NCBI GenBank assembly: GCA_030848705.1
Contig: CM061245.1
Location: 38,258,711 to 38,322,710, forward strand
DNA from: Heracleum sosnowskyi
Taxonomy: Eukaryota > Streptophyta > Magnoliopsida > Apiales > Apiaceae
Reading direction: 5' to 3'
DNA: 64,000 nt
In this document: positions 41,277-53,278 of the stretch, piece after piece
How positions within the stretch are numbered: position 1 is the stretch's first letter
How the letters are laid out: each line of letters starts with the position of its first letter
Made by a program: the position numbers and the translations under genes
Notes under the pieces: model-generated
Databases searched by the model: none
Seen by the model: the letters and a program-made list of their open reading frames with translations, nothing else
Told to the model about the DNA's origin: nothing

Positions 41277-41510
41277 GAGAGTGGCTGACGCCTGCCTAGT
41301 GCCGGAAGGTCAAGGAAGTTGGTGACCTGATGACAGGGGAGCCGGCGACCGAAGCCCCGTATCCATGCGGTTATGCACTAGGAATCCATTTTCTGAAAGA
41401 TCCTGGCTTTCGTGCTTTGGTGGGTCTCCGAGATCCTTTCGATGCTCTGAACCTCCGCGCATATGACTTCGTTTCTCAGGAAATTCGCGCGGCAGAAGAT
41501 CCTGAATTTG
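41277..41510. other. Chimeric plastid DNA insertion (NUPT)
   Basis: Three pieces in a row. 41277-41358 matches plastid 23S rRNA (GACGCCTGCCTAGTGCCGGA, AAGGTCAAGGAAGTTGG, GGGGAGCCGGCGACCGAAGC). 41361-41443 resembles, from memory, the plastid spacer between rps12 and trnV-GAC (GGTGGGTCTCCGAGATCC). About 41443-41510 encodes LNLRAYDFVSQEIRAAEDPE, part of photosystem II D2 (psbD) near its C-terminus. These lie far apart in plastid genomes, so the pieces were joined before or during insertion. The open frame across them (41330-41716) is accidental. Confidence 0.7.
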
Positions 41511-41837
41511 ACAAATCCATACATATATACAAAATATTAGTTACCCAATCATTTTACCAGTCTCCATTAATAACTGACCGGAAAAAATACTGCGGCAAAA
41601 TTTTTCTTGCTATAAAATTCAGGTTACTGCCATACCCACACAAACTATCATCCCTAACAACCCTCGGTCTCAAACGTAACATAATCTCATACATATCCTC
41701 AAAAAAATATCAATAATTTTAAATAATAATTTATAAATTTTATCAATAGTTTTAAAAATTAATAATTAATGATTTTCAATAATTTTTATTATGCCCTTTA
41801 TGCAACATTAATCATTCATTTTTGACAAAATCACATC
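41511..41837. other. No recognisable feature
   Basis: Between the plastid pieces and the right inverted arm. It may contain further short organelle-derived pieces but none was recognised. Confidence 0.35.
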
Positions 41838-42376
41838 AAAAGGGTGTAAGTTATGTCGGGTATGAAAAATGAGGGATGCAAAGTGTAATTTTTGAAAAAA
41901 TGTATACAACATTAATTTTTGGCTAACAAAAGGGTTGCAAAATAAAATTCAGTTTTAATTTCTAAAATAAATATAATATTATTAAAACATAATGATCACG
42001 AATTAAAAAATTAAATATATAATGATAATTATTTGATTATAAAGATTGATAAATCATATTTTGTGAAAATTATGAAAGATATTAAGAAATTACAAAATGG
42101 GTATTTATTTAAAAATGTAATGGACTCAAAATATAATTTATTCAAAAAAATACAATTCATGTTCGTGTTTGAATCTAATACGGATCATGGATCGTATTCG
42201 AGTAATATGTGAGATCATTATTCATCTGATTTTAATTTTTCAATTAAATTTGTATCATTTGTAAAAGGAATATGAGACATGTATTAGCAAAAAAAAAATA
42301 TTATGAAACATGTATCATATTTTCGAGTAAGATATAAGTGAAGATACCGGATAGTCCGGATCAATTTATAATCCTA

Positions 42377-43061
42377 CTTTACGTAAATAGAGTCTACAAA
42401 ATGTTAACTCAACTCTGTCGAACTATAAGTGAAATTAAAATTAATAACAATCTTATATAATTTGTAAATTATTATTATTAATATATTAAAATATTGATTG
42501 AATACTCGCCGTAAGTTTATCTAGATAACATTTTTGTAAACATTTTAAGTTTTTAACCATAATTGTAATTTGTAATGTTTCAAATTCTTTTGAATAAATC
42601 AAGTAATATCTGGCTAATTCCTCATTAAGTTTTATCGAACATTTCACTAATTTGATATTTAGATCAACTTTTGTAAATATTTTGAAAAAATTATAATAAC
42701 AAATTGACTAAATATAATAACCAAGAAAGTTCAATTAACATTTTTTACAATTAATTCCTAATTACAACGTATATGTTTCTCATTTCGCATTTTCTCACAT
42801 GAATGATGTAAATTTTATTTTCAAAAATGAAAAGAAATGAGTGAAGTGGTGGACTTGGAGAGCAGGATTGACTAATCATCAGGTTTATCTCCTAATAAAT
42901 CAGCTATACATACAGATATATACATAATAGATTCAGATCTGTTCCAATCTTTTTCTTATACCTGTCTATACAATCTCAAAACTTGACCACCCTTTTTCCT
43001 AAAAGCTCTAAATAACATTTCTTAAGGGCTTTGAGTATTTTGGGGATTTTACAGTGCAATA
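42377..43061. other. Upstream region of the G3BP-like gene
   Basis: AT-rich. The last 200 bases should hold promoter and leader (for example TATACATAATAG at about 42918, and pyrimidine-rich sequence at about 42950-43010). No single TATA box is convincing. Confidence 0.4.
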
Positions 43062-46000
43062 ATGGCTAGTGGGTACCCAGGAGCTGCTCAGGTGATGAAT
43101 TTTTTTTATCTTTTTTGAAGCCCATATGTTGAATTTTTGGTTTGTGTTTGTAAATTTAGCTGATTGAGATTCTTGGTTGGTCTTTTTGCAGAAAATTAGT
43201 TGAAAGATTCAATCTTTTTAATGCCCATGTGTTGATTTTTTTATTTGTGTATGTATATTTGGCTGATTGAAATTCTTGGTTAATCTTTTTGCAGATAATT
43301 AAGTAAAATATTCAATCTTTTTAATGCCCATGTGTTGAATTTTTGATTTGTGTATGTGTATTTAGCTGATTGAGATTCTTGGTTGTTTTATGCAGGTGGG
43401 TTCTTACTTTGTTACTCAGTACTATCAAGTTCTTCAACAGAAACCTGATTGTGTTCATCAGTTTTACAATGGGTCAAGTACTGTTATTCGGGTTGATGGG
43501 GAATTAACTGATACAGCTTCTGATATTGTGGTAATTGTTTCTTACTAAAATCTGTTTTTTTTTTTGTATTTATTGTTATCTTGTTGTGTATTATTGTAGT
43601 GTTTATGTGATATATTTTGTCATTGTTGGTGCTTACCGGAGTAAAATTTTGTATTGAAAAATGAAAATGGCACTGAAGTTTGGGGGTTGATTTTGGAGGT
43701 TTGTGTAAATGATACATAATCGTTATATGGACGAAATAGAATACAAAATACAGCTATGAAGTCAATTATGTATACTTGCGATAGGATTACTAGGGATGTA
43801 ATGTAATGAAAGGCTAATGAGTGTGATAACAAAATCAATCAATACAACTTGTAATTGGATATTAGTGTTATGGAGCTTTATATCTTGTTTCGATTAGGAC
43901 GTATTGACAAGTTGGTTTATCATTTTAAGATATATTTGCTATAGATAAAAGGAAGTTTTGATTGATTTGCATTTTTCTTTGAGCTCAGCTTTCTATTTGA
44001 CCGTTATGTCTGCTTGGTCCTTTATGGTTCGGAAGGTGACATGTAGGTGTTGCTTGTAAATCTTATATACTTTATCTATATGCAGCAAATCCATAGACTT
44101 GTGATGTCAACAAACTTTACGGGAATTGAGGTCAAAACAATTAATTCTCTTGATTCTTGGAATGGAGGTGTACTTGTAGTTGTTTCCGGCTCTGTGAAAT
44201 CTAAGGAATTTATTGGACGGAAGAAGTTTGTGCAGACCTTTATCCTTGCTCCTCAAGAGAAGGGTTTCTTTGTATTGAACGATATCTTCCACCTTGATGA
44301 GGAGGTCATTCATCAGCAGTCAGCACCCACGCTTCAAGAGAACAGAGTTGACTATCAGCAACCAACACCTGGATATTTGGATAACAGTGTTGACTACCAG
44401 CATTCAGCACCCTTATATTCAGACAACAATGTTGATTACCAGCATTCAGCCCCATATGCAGAAAACATTGTTGATTACCAGAATCATTCAGGACAAACTT
44501 TACATGATGACATAGATTATCAGCATCAGGCACCCATATATTATGACAACGGAGTTGAATCCCAACACAGTAATCATATCCCGCTTTCAGAGACCACAGG
44601 TATTGTAGCTACATCTTAGTGTGTGAACTAATATTGCTTGTTCATTTGTAGTGAAGTGTACTGCATAATGTAATTGAGTGCTTAAACATTGCAAGTGAGA
44701 CCGGTTGTTTCATTTTATTTGAATTGAGTAGCAAACTTTTCGTGATGGCAGGCTTATTGTTTAGAACTTGTGATTCTTCCAATTTGTGCCCTTAGGTTGT
44801 TAGTGCATTCATTTAAATCTGAGTTAAATATATCTAGAAGTTTAATGCAATTCTTATGGTATCGAGAAAAAGAAATTGGTGAAAATATCTATGTGTGATT
44901 TCTTTCTTTACACAATATTTATTAATGAAAGCTAAATAATTAGTGTGTCGTGTGCATTAGTATGATATTAAGTTATCAATATATTTTATATAGAAGCCCT
45001 TCCCCCCAATTGCTTTATTGTAAAGACTAAAGAATCTGCTTGATAATAAATTTGATTTCTACTTCAGCTGTTCCCAACTATGAGGCGGAGGTTAGTGAAC
45101 ATCTCAATTCGGTGCACTTTGAAGATGGGCCAGTGAATGAGTACAGTTTCCATGACCAGCAACATCAGGAGCAAGTCGTGGACTATGTTCAAGAAGCTCC
45201 CGTAGAAGAGTCCCCTGCTTCACTTAATGTTGTAAATTATCAGCAAGAGACTTTACCTGCTGCTGATGAACCCATTGCCGAGCCACAAAAATTTTCTTAT
45301 GCTTCAATAGTATGTATCTCTACTGTTGTGCTACTATCATGTTTGTGTTATCATATCTTGCACAGTGAATTATTGATCGCTTGAGTAATTGTGGGCTTTT
45401 TATCTAGATAAAAAATTTGAATACAAAATGGTTTTCCATACTAATACATGCCTTTGCTTTTGCTCTGTTAAAATTTTATATATATGAAGTTACGAGCTAC
45501 AACAGGGAAACCTGCGCCATTGGTCGTTGTTAATACATATCCTAAGAGTACCCCAGCTCCTGTTTCTGAGTGGGACTCACCACCACAATCTAATAGTCAA
45601 CAGTCAAACTCAGTGTCATCCTTTTTGCCTGATTCTAATGCAGAAGTAGTTGAAGAAGCATTCTCTCAAGGTGCGCTATTACTTCATACTACTTTTTTTG
45701 TTGTTTGTAGGATCTATTTAACATGGCATTTGAGTTGCATTTGCTTCGGTGGATGTTATCATGGATTATTATGTAGGGCTATCAATTACATGCTTTTGCT
45801 GTTTGGATCTAGTGGCAACTAACGTGATATGATCCATTTGTTCACTAATGTGTAAAAATAAAGTAACTGCAAGCGCACAGTATTTAGTTGGAGCAATCAC
45901 AGATCGATCCACAGAGATTGTATTTTCAAAACCCTAACAATCAACTCAGGCGAACTAGACAATAAGATTTGAGATGAGATTTGTTTAACCTAATTAACAA

Positions 46001-48524
46001 TTAAAATCAAATAAGGAAAACTTAGGAATCCGAATCCATTAATCAATCACAATTAATATCAACTCGCCCTAAACTCAATTCTCTTTCCTTCATAAATAAG
46101 ATATATCAATTAACGAGACAAGCATATACTATAAAACTTGTTATCTAACAATAACCCATCAAAACTTTATGGAGCAAGCATATGCTATGAAAAATAAATC
46201 CAGTAACAATAATATATCAAAATCACTTTGTCAATTGAACAATTAAGCACTAAGAAAAATCATGAGAATCAAATCAATTAATAGGAACGAGAAAATATCA
46301 ACAATAATCAAATTAACTTCATCTTCATCCTAGGAGAATTAACTTAGCTAGACATGGTAGAAGAAACAAAACAATTAAATATAAAGAATGCAAGCAAAAG
46401 TGTTTGAATAGAATAAAGAACTTGTATCGAAAGACAATAATAAATCTATCATACTCCTAATTATCAGATCTAGTCTAAATTGGTGTCTCAAATACAAGAG
46501 AGGAGACCTATATATATAGGGAAAAATAATGGGTTTGGGCTCTTTGATTACAAATCGGATTCTAAAAATATTTACTCAATTCCCTTTTCTTCTCCGATAA
46601 GTTTTTCAATTTTTCTCCAATTTCCTTTTGACATCAAGTATTTTCACCTCCTTGCCTTTTTTCACCTTTTTCTGCTTGAAATATGATTTTATTTATTTTC
46701 CTACAAAACAAAAGAAAACAATTTATTAAATAATAAAATTACGAAAACGGACATAAAATAAATATTAAAAATGTATTAAATTATGGACCCATTATTCACC
46801 ATTAATAATATTATTTACAAGATTGTAGTTTGGAAAGTTGAACTTGTATGGCGAAACTTTATAGTTGTATATACACTTCGTGGCACAGATGTGAGTTTTA
46901 GTTGTTCCTAACAAATGACCTAATTGAGCTCTGAAATTAAATATTTATTTTTTGGCAGATGAGCTCTGAAATTAGTTAGTACAACACAACATAGTATTAA
47001 TGTAACCTCTATTATTTTAGGATGGGAAAACAACTTTTTTTGAATTAATGTAGTTCACCATTGTGGCATGATATTCTCATGATGGATCCTGTAGCAGAGC
47101 CAACTAATTGGTGACACATAGACTTGCTCATGTACGCATATCTAATAAACAGACCAAGTACCTGTTCTTTACTTGCCTATGTTTATACCAACAGAGTTTC
47201 TAGTTAGCCAGTTTTTCATAATTCTTTATATTTGTATCCAGTATAAGATATCATTGGTAATTGTTTCTTGTATTAGTTAAAATATGACAATTTCAATTAA
47301 AAGAATTTGTCTATAATCTTTCCTACCTGTCTTCTTCTTTTCAGGGGAATCAAAATCGGTATATGTTAAAAATTTGCCTCCCACTGTTTCTACTTCTGAT
47401 ATTCAGCAAGAGTTTGAAAACTTTGGGAGAATCAAGCCTGATGGTGTTTTTATAAAGAATCGGAAGGTAGGAAGCATCTAGCTCTCTTATTGTGCATATA
47501 TGTGTAACCTCCTGCATCCTGAATTCTAAAGCGAAATTTACTTGCAGGAACTTGGAGTGTGCTTTGCGTTTGTTGAGTTCGAAGATGTTGAAAGTGTTCA
47601 GAATGCAATTAAGGTGTGAGCTTCTATCACAACTATGTTTTCTTGCTTATTTTTGCCCCATTATGCTTTCCCCAAAATCCTATGCCCGTATTTGTTATTT
47701 AATTTAATATTTTGATCCCTAGTTTTATTATCTATTCCCGCTCTTTCTTATGCCAAATATTCCACTTATAGGCATCTCCGATACATCTTGTTGGTAGACA
47801 AGTTTACATTGAGGAGAGGAGACCAAGTAGCATGATGAGCATGTCGCGTGGAGGCGGGAGTATGTGTCTGAACTCTAGCTAAATAGGCTATATATATATA
47901 TTGTTATTTGCCATCCTTTAATTGCTAGTAAATTTCCTTCCATGTGTTTTGTCATACAATTTTTTAGAGATGTGTATTAGCGAAGTTGAGCTCAGTAGAG
48001 ATTTGCTTAGATTTGGCCTTAATAAATTGATTCAAACTCGTTCACTTATTTTCTAACAATTTTCACCCAGACTTGTGATAACTGGTTTGTCCTAGTTCGG
48101 TCAACGTTCTAAATTCTTATCATATATAATAAGGATTATTTCTTTTACATAGATGGAGATGGTTATGTAAAAGTGATGGCAGGTGTATGCGGATTCATCT
48201 TTCTATCCGTGATCATTTCTTACAGCGGACAAAATATAGAAATATAAAGCTCATATTGCACTGTTGTATTAGTATTCTATATTTTTCTCACTTTGGCTTG
48301 TCTTCTCACCTGGAAGATGAACACCTATAAACGTAATATGTTCAACATAAATTTTAGTGATCCATTAGTTAGCCATATAAATTAAGATATAGCTTGTGTT
48401 TATGGCGTCTAAATTGTCTTGATCAGGAAGAGGAAGGGGTAGAGGAAGTTATCAAAATGATGTACAGGGGCGTTTTGGTGGACGGTCTTTTGGCAGAGGC
48501 AACAGTGGTCGTGGTTCATATTGA
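43062..48524 (+). CDS. G3BP-like protein: NTF2 domain, RRM and RGG tail
   Basis: Nine exons: 43062-43091, 43396-43530, 44086-44599, 45068-45309, 45490-45670, 47345-47466, 47548-47613, 47772-47859, 48427-48524. All introns are GT..AG, phases match throughout, and the product is 491 residues. N-terminal NTF2 domain (about 11-130: SYFVTQYYQVLQQKPDCVHQ, FVQTFILAPQEKGFFVLNDI). The linker (about 135-370) has spaced VDYQ(H/Q) repeats and a conserved FSYASI. The RRM (about 369-446) has RNP2 VYVKNLP and RNP1-like VCFAFVEF. The end is Gly/Arg-rich (GRGRGSY, GRGNSGRGSY). This is the plan of plant G3BP proteins, cytosolic RNA-binding factors that join stress granules; that role is from the family. Intron 1 consists of three tandem copies of one segment, and intron 5 (1.67 kb) holds a likely insertion. 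No damage seen. Confidence 0.9.
43100..43395 (+). repeat. Threefold tandem repeat in intron 1 of the G3BP-like gene
   Basis: A unit of about 102 bp (beginning near TTTTTAATGCCCATGTGTTG and ending in a T-run plus GCAG) is present three times. Each copy ends in an acceptor-like site: AG at 43190-43191, 43293-43294 and 43394-43395. Only the last keeps the reading frame; the first gives AAA ATT AGT TGA. Confidence 0.85.
45845..46800. mobile_element. Likely non-autonomous insertion in intron 5 of the G3BP-like gene
   Basis: The stretch starting near GTGTAAAAATAAAGTAACTG and GCAAGCGCACAGTATTTAG, with GATCGATCCACAGAGA, has the look of a widespread plant repeat (GCAAGTGCACGG...CGATCCCACAGAG type). 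No ORF. Termini and target duplication were not determined, so the borders are approximate. Confidence 0.4.
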
Positions 48525-50344
48525 TATGAATAGCTGTGGGAAATCGACAACAAATGGTGAATACCGTCAGGTACAAGCGACTGCAACGGTTCCAGCAAGA
48601 CCCCAAGTTTTACTTTTTGGTTTTGGCAGAAGAGTGATTTTTGTTACTTGTTTTGAAATCCGAACATTTACCCTTTATGTTTTCAGGGAAAGAATTGTTG
48701 AATATGAGTTCTGTTTTTACTAGGAATATTGAGAGATAGTTCTCTGTCCATTTTCCCATTGAGATCGTTTTTTGCAAAATATTATATTTCAAGGAGGAAA
48801 CTTAGCAATATATATATATATATTGTGTGTGTGTGTGTGTGTGTGTGTTTGCTGAGCGATTTTGACTCTATTGTATCACACACAGTGCTACACAGTAATA
48901 CCTTTGTAAAATCAACTTGGTATGTTATACTAAATATACAACATTTTTTTTAACTATGTTTGGCAACACTTGCCAACAGTAAGCAGTTGCGGAAACAGTA
49001 GCTCCTTTCCTGATTGCCTTTGAGAGGCCAAACTCATTGATAAAGCTGGAAGCATTTGGAAATCTATTGCTCAAGCATTAACAGATGAAATGCACAGAAA
49101 CAGCTGGTTATGTTGGACAAGATTTCGAAGAAATCAAGTGAAATATTGATATTAGATATCCTTCTTGGAGAAACAAGACTTGTTGAGGCAAAGTCATTGA
49201 CTATAAGTTTTGACCAGGCATGAAAACCTGTGTGAAAAATTTCTGCTTAGATTTGTTTGATGCCTCCCTGAAAAATTAAAAGGCAGAGGAGGAGGGTACC
49301 ATTTTTATAGCCCTACAATTGTGTCGACATGTACACACATACATGTAATGGATTAACAACAATAATGTCAAGTCAAAAGTATGTGGGAACCAGGATCAGA
49401 TGCACCACAAACTCCAAAAGATTGATACTAGCAACTAGCAAAAGCTAGCTGGTTTTAGAAACAGAATGAAAATATCTCTAGAATTCATTGCAATTTACAT
49501 ATAAAAATGATTTATGATTTTAAGGAAACGAGACTTAGAAAGCTTATCACTAAATTTCTGCGGGTTGAAATTTCTTTCACTTTTATTTAAACACTAGCCG
49601 GAAAATAAAATTCTTATTTTCGAAAAAATTATGTCGGCTAAAAAATATCTTTTACTCTTTTCCAAACACTCATACAAGAAATTTAACTTGTTTTTAAAGA
49701 AGTTATACAAAAGTTGGAAACGTCTAGACATGTATAATAAACACTTAAAATTGGTTTTGACTTTTGTTAAATAATGATCGACAAAATGGTCTCTGAGTAA
49801 TCGAGAATTAATCGAAATACACAATATTATTCGTTATATTAAAATAACAAATCAATATATAACTTATTACCCTTAAAATATTATTCTTCGAAAATTATAT
49901 AGCACTAATTCGATTTTCAAAATTAAATCTATAGATCATCTTATAAGAATTAATCAAAAACTTAATAAGTAAAATCCGAAATTTTTAGAATCAATACTAT
50001 TACATTAAAAATGGAAACCATACTAAAGTTTATTTTATTAATAATACTTTGTTTTACAAGAGTTAAGAAACAGAAGAAACCAACAGGAAAAGATGTCACA
50101 ATCGGAGTAAAAACAGGACAAGAACACTCACAATCATCTTCGATCATTATGAACAAGTACAATTTCCTAGCTCTATATACATAAACACATACACTCACTT
50201 TATCTGCTATTCTTTCTTTAATTCATGTCACTGACAACCCCATATAATTTTATCTTGAAGAAGCTTATGTTTTTATCTAACTTTATAATAAAATTGTTGT
50301 GGGTTTTGATTGATTTTGCAAAATATTCTATGAATAGGGTCAAG
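48525..50344. other. 3' flank of the G3BP-like gene and intergenic region
   Basis: The first about 430 bases are probably 3' untranslated sequence. A compound microsatellite lies at 48808-48850. From 49000 to 50220 nothing is recognised; 49560-49960 is strongly AT-rich. The last part is the promoter and leader region of the Vps62-like gene; CTCTATATACATAAACACAT at about 50171-50190 contains a possible TATA box. Confidence 0.45.
48808..48850. repeat. Compound (TA)n(GT)n microsatellite
   Basis: AATATATATATATATATTGT followed by about ten GT units, downstream of the G3BP-like coding sequence. Confidence 0.9.
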
Positions 50345-52879
50345 ATGCTTGGATCCAAATTCTTGTACCGGAAAAAAGTGGTTAGATTTTTGCCTTCACA
50401 CCCTCAATCTTTCTGTCTGCCTGCTCCTCTCCCACAATGGCCTCAAGGTTTGATTTTTATGTATGTATGTGAATAAATTTTAAGTTTTTTAGTGTAATTT
50501 TGAGTTTTGTTTTATGGGTTTGATTAATTTTGTGTTAGTTGTGGGTTTTTAGAGTGAGTGGCTGGTTAGGATAATTGGGCTAAAGTTTTGATTTTTATGT
50601 ATGTATATGAATAAAATTTAATTTTTTTAGTGTCATTTTGAGTTTTGTGATATGGGTTTGATTAATTTTTGTTGTTTAGTTGTGGGTTTTTAGTTTAAGT
50701 GATTTTTAGGATAATTGGGGTAAAGTTTTGATTTTTACGTGTATATATGTGTATATGCATTTGTGTTTAGTGTAAATTTGAGTTTTGTTATATGGGTTTG
50801 GTTGATTTTCTTGTTAAGTAGTGTGTTTTTGTATCTTTTTTATTGGGTGTTTTTAGTTTGAGTGGCTGGTTGGTTTGATTGGGCTAAAGTTTTGATTTTT
50901 ATGTGTAAACATGTAAATATGCAGATGTGTTTAGTGTAATTTGAGTGTTGTTATATGGGTTTGATCAATTTCCTTGTTTGATTGTGTGTTCTTGTATGTT
51001 TTTTATTGGTGATTTTGGTTTGAGTGGCTGTTTGGGATGATTCGGCTTGTGGGATTTCTGTGTTTTGGTTTGTAGATTTGTGAATTTTGAAATTTATGGT
51101 GTTTGATTTTGATATGGTTTAGGAATTAATATTTATTGATTTTTAGGGTTATCTTATATGTGTAGCTGATGTAAAGATTGATGCTTTAATCTTCTTTATT
51201 TGTTTGGAGCTTTTGTTGGTTGCATAATGAAAATTGAACATGATCTGTTTTGGATTTTTGTATGATCAGGTGAAGGATTTGGTATGGGGAAAATTAATTT
51301 GGGAGAAATTGAAGTTTGTGAAATTACGAATTTTGAATTTGTATGGGGATGCAACTTGACACGAGATAGAAATAGAGGAATTAGCTTTTATAAGCCATGT
51401 GGAGTGCCAAACGGGTACTTTGTTCTTGGTTATTACTGTCAGTCTAACAGGAAACCTATACGGGGATTTGTTCTTGTGGCTCGGGAAGTTGTTACATCTG
51501 AAAAGGAGGATTCTAGTACTAACAACCCAGATTACGCACCACCTCTTATCAAGCCTCTTGATTATTCATTAGTTTGGTGTATAGATGAAAGGAGTAAGGA
51601 TTCCCTTAATGGATGTGCTTACTTCTGGTTTCCTCAAGCACCTGATGGTTATAAAGCTCTAGGATTTTTGGTCACTACCAATCCTGAAAAGCCTGAGACA
51701 GACGAAATCAGATGCGTCCGAGCCGACTTGACAGACAACTGTGAAGCTTATCGTCAAATACTAAAAATTGATTCTAGATCTAGATACTTGCAATTAACAC
51801 TAGGAGTCTGGAGCACAAGACCCCGTGATCGTGGAATGCATGGGAAAGGTATAGCCGTGGGTACATTTTTCTGCAGTAGTCATTGGAGTTCTGGAGAACT
51901 AAATATTGCATGTTTGAGAAACCTAAATTGCAATCTGCACGCAATGCCAAATCTCAATCAGCTTCATGCACTCATTAAACATTACGGACCTACTGTTTTT
52001 TTTCATCCCGATGAAGTTTACATGCCTTCATCTGTATCTTGGTTTTTCCAAAATGGAGCGCTGTTGTATAGAAAGAATGTTTCACAGGGTGAGAACATCG
52101 ATTCGGAAGGTTCTAATTTACCTGCTGGTGGGACAAATGATGGGGAGTATTGGATAGATTTACCCAATGATGCTCATAGAGAAACAGTCAAGCGTGGAAA
52201 TATAGCAAGTGCAAAGCTTTATCTCCATGTGAAACCAGCTTTTGGTGGCACATACACCGATATCGTGATGTGGGTTTTTTGCCCCTTCAATGGACCAGGT
52301 ATATTGAAGCTTGAGTTTATGAATGTAAATCTTGGCAAGATTGGGCAGCATGTGAGTGATTGGGAGCATTTTACTCTCCGAATAAGCAACTTTACAGGTG
52401 AGCTTTGGGGTATATATCTATCGCAGCACAGTGGTGGCCAATGGGTGGAAGTCACTGATCTGGAGTTCATAGAAGGAAATAAAGCTAGTATTTACTCCAG
52501 TAAATATGGGCACGCGAGCTTTGCTCATCCTGGAATTTACCTTCAGGGATCCTCTAAGATAGGAATTGGAATAAGAAATGATGCAGCTAAAAGTAATAAT
52601 TATGTGGAATCAAGTAGCCAGTATGAAATTATTGCAGCAGAGTATCTTGGTGAAGGAGTTGTTACTGAGCCCTGTTGGTTGCAATATATGAGAGAGTGGG
52701 GTCCAAAGATACAATATGATTCAAGAACTGAGCTTGATAAAATTATCAGGTGTTTACCTCCGATGTTCAGAAATTCTGTGAAAAATGTTTTTGCCAAGTT
52801 TCCTAATGAGCTTTCCAGGGAGGAAGGTCCAACTGGGCCAAAGGAAAAAAACAATTGGTTCGGAGATGAACGATGGTAG
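50345..52879 (+). CDS. DUF946 / Vps62-like protein
   Basis: Two exons: 50345-50447 and 51270-52879 (donor CAAG|GTTTG, acceptor GATCAG|GT, phase 1), giving 570 residues. Exon 1 reads MLGSKFLYRKKVVRFLPSHP and ends SLPAPLPQWPQ-like (CLPAPLPQWPQ), the usual start of this plant family. An ATG five codons upstream (50330) is also possible; the inner one fits the family better. Exon 2 continues GEGFGMGKINLGEIEVCEIT and covers the whole domain: YWIDLPNDAHRETVKRGNIA, SDWEHFTLRISNFTGELWGI, YLSQHSGGQWVEV, YGHASFAHPG, near-C-terminal WGPKIQYDS and LPPMFRNSVKNVF. The family (PF06101) is named after yeast Vps62; its role in plants is not well defined. No signal peptide or membrane segment is evident. The intron carries a fourfold repeat. 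Confidence 0.9.
50448..51040 (+). repeat. Fourfold tandem repeat in the intron of the Vps62-like gene
   Basis: Units of about 130-165 bp, diverged, each with TATGGGTTTGATTAATTTT, GTGGGTTTTTAG, GGCTAAAGTTTTGATTTTTA and AGTGTAATTTTGAGTTTTGT. Copies start at about 50515, 50650, 50790 and 50953, with a partial one at the intron's 5' end. Confidence 0.8.
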
Positions 52880-53278
52880 ATTTGTCTGTAGGTCGGAAAT
52901 TGTCTAAATATACAATTTTAATATTCTTTCTTTTCTCAATTTTAATTTAATAAAATTAAAGTTCCTTATTTAAATTTGAATTTATAGGATAGATAATTAT
53001 TTTGATGCAATGTTTACATGATCCGATTTCTAACGATTTCGATAATTATGTTGACACAATGTGTTATTTAATCTGATATTTACAATTAATGAGTAATTAG
53101 AATTTGGTAAATTTACTGTTTTTGGTAGATAATAATGGGTTATTCAAGTACAAGTACCTGCAGAATCAGGTGTCAAAGGTATAAAATACGGGAGGAATAA
53201 GATTTTTTTAAAGGTACTAACTTTGACACCTTTATTTATCAACTAGAAAAACCATGTATGTTCTTTTAAACATAGTAT
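52880..53278. other. 3' flank of the Vps62-like gene, intergenic
   Basis: AT-rich. ATTTAATAAAATTAAAG at about 52946 could be a poly(A) signal region. No other feature seen. Confidence 0.4.

Larger units (their letters stand above)
29255..42376. mobile_element. Inverted-repeat element split by Tat element D
   Basis: The left end TAGGGGTGTAAAATGAGCCG (29255) and the right end (reverse complement of 42357-42376, TAGGATTATAAATTGATCCG) are similar. An inner pair is clearer: 29533-29650 matches the reverse complement of 41838-41952 over about 115 bp at roughly 75% by eye. Between the arms, apart from the retrotransposon, are about 0.7 kb including plastid-derived DNA. The hAT-like end words suggest a non-autonomous DNA transposon with long inverted arms. 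No 8-bp target duplication was confirmed, so the outer borders are tentative. Confidence 0.45.

Noticed and set aside
41330..41716. 128-codon ORF as a real gene
   Set aside because: It runs across unrelated plastid pieces (rRNA, spacer, psbD) and then AT-rich DNA; the frame is accidental.
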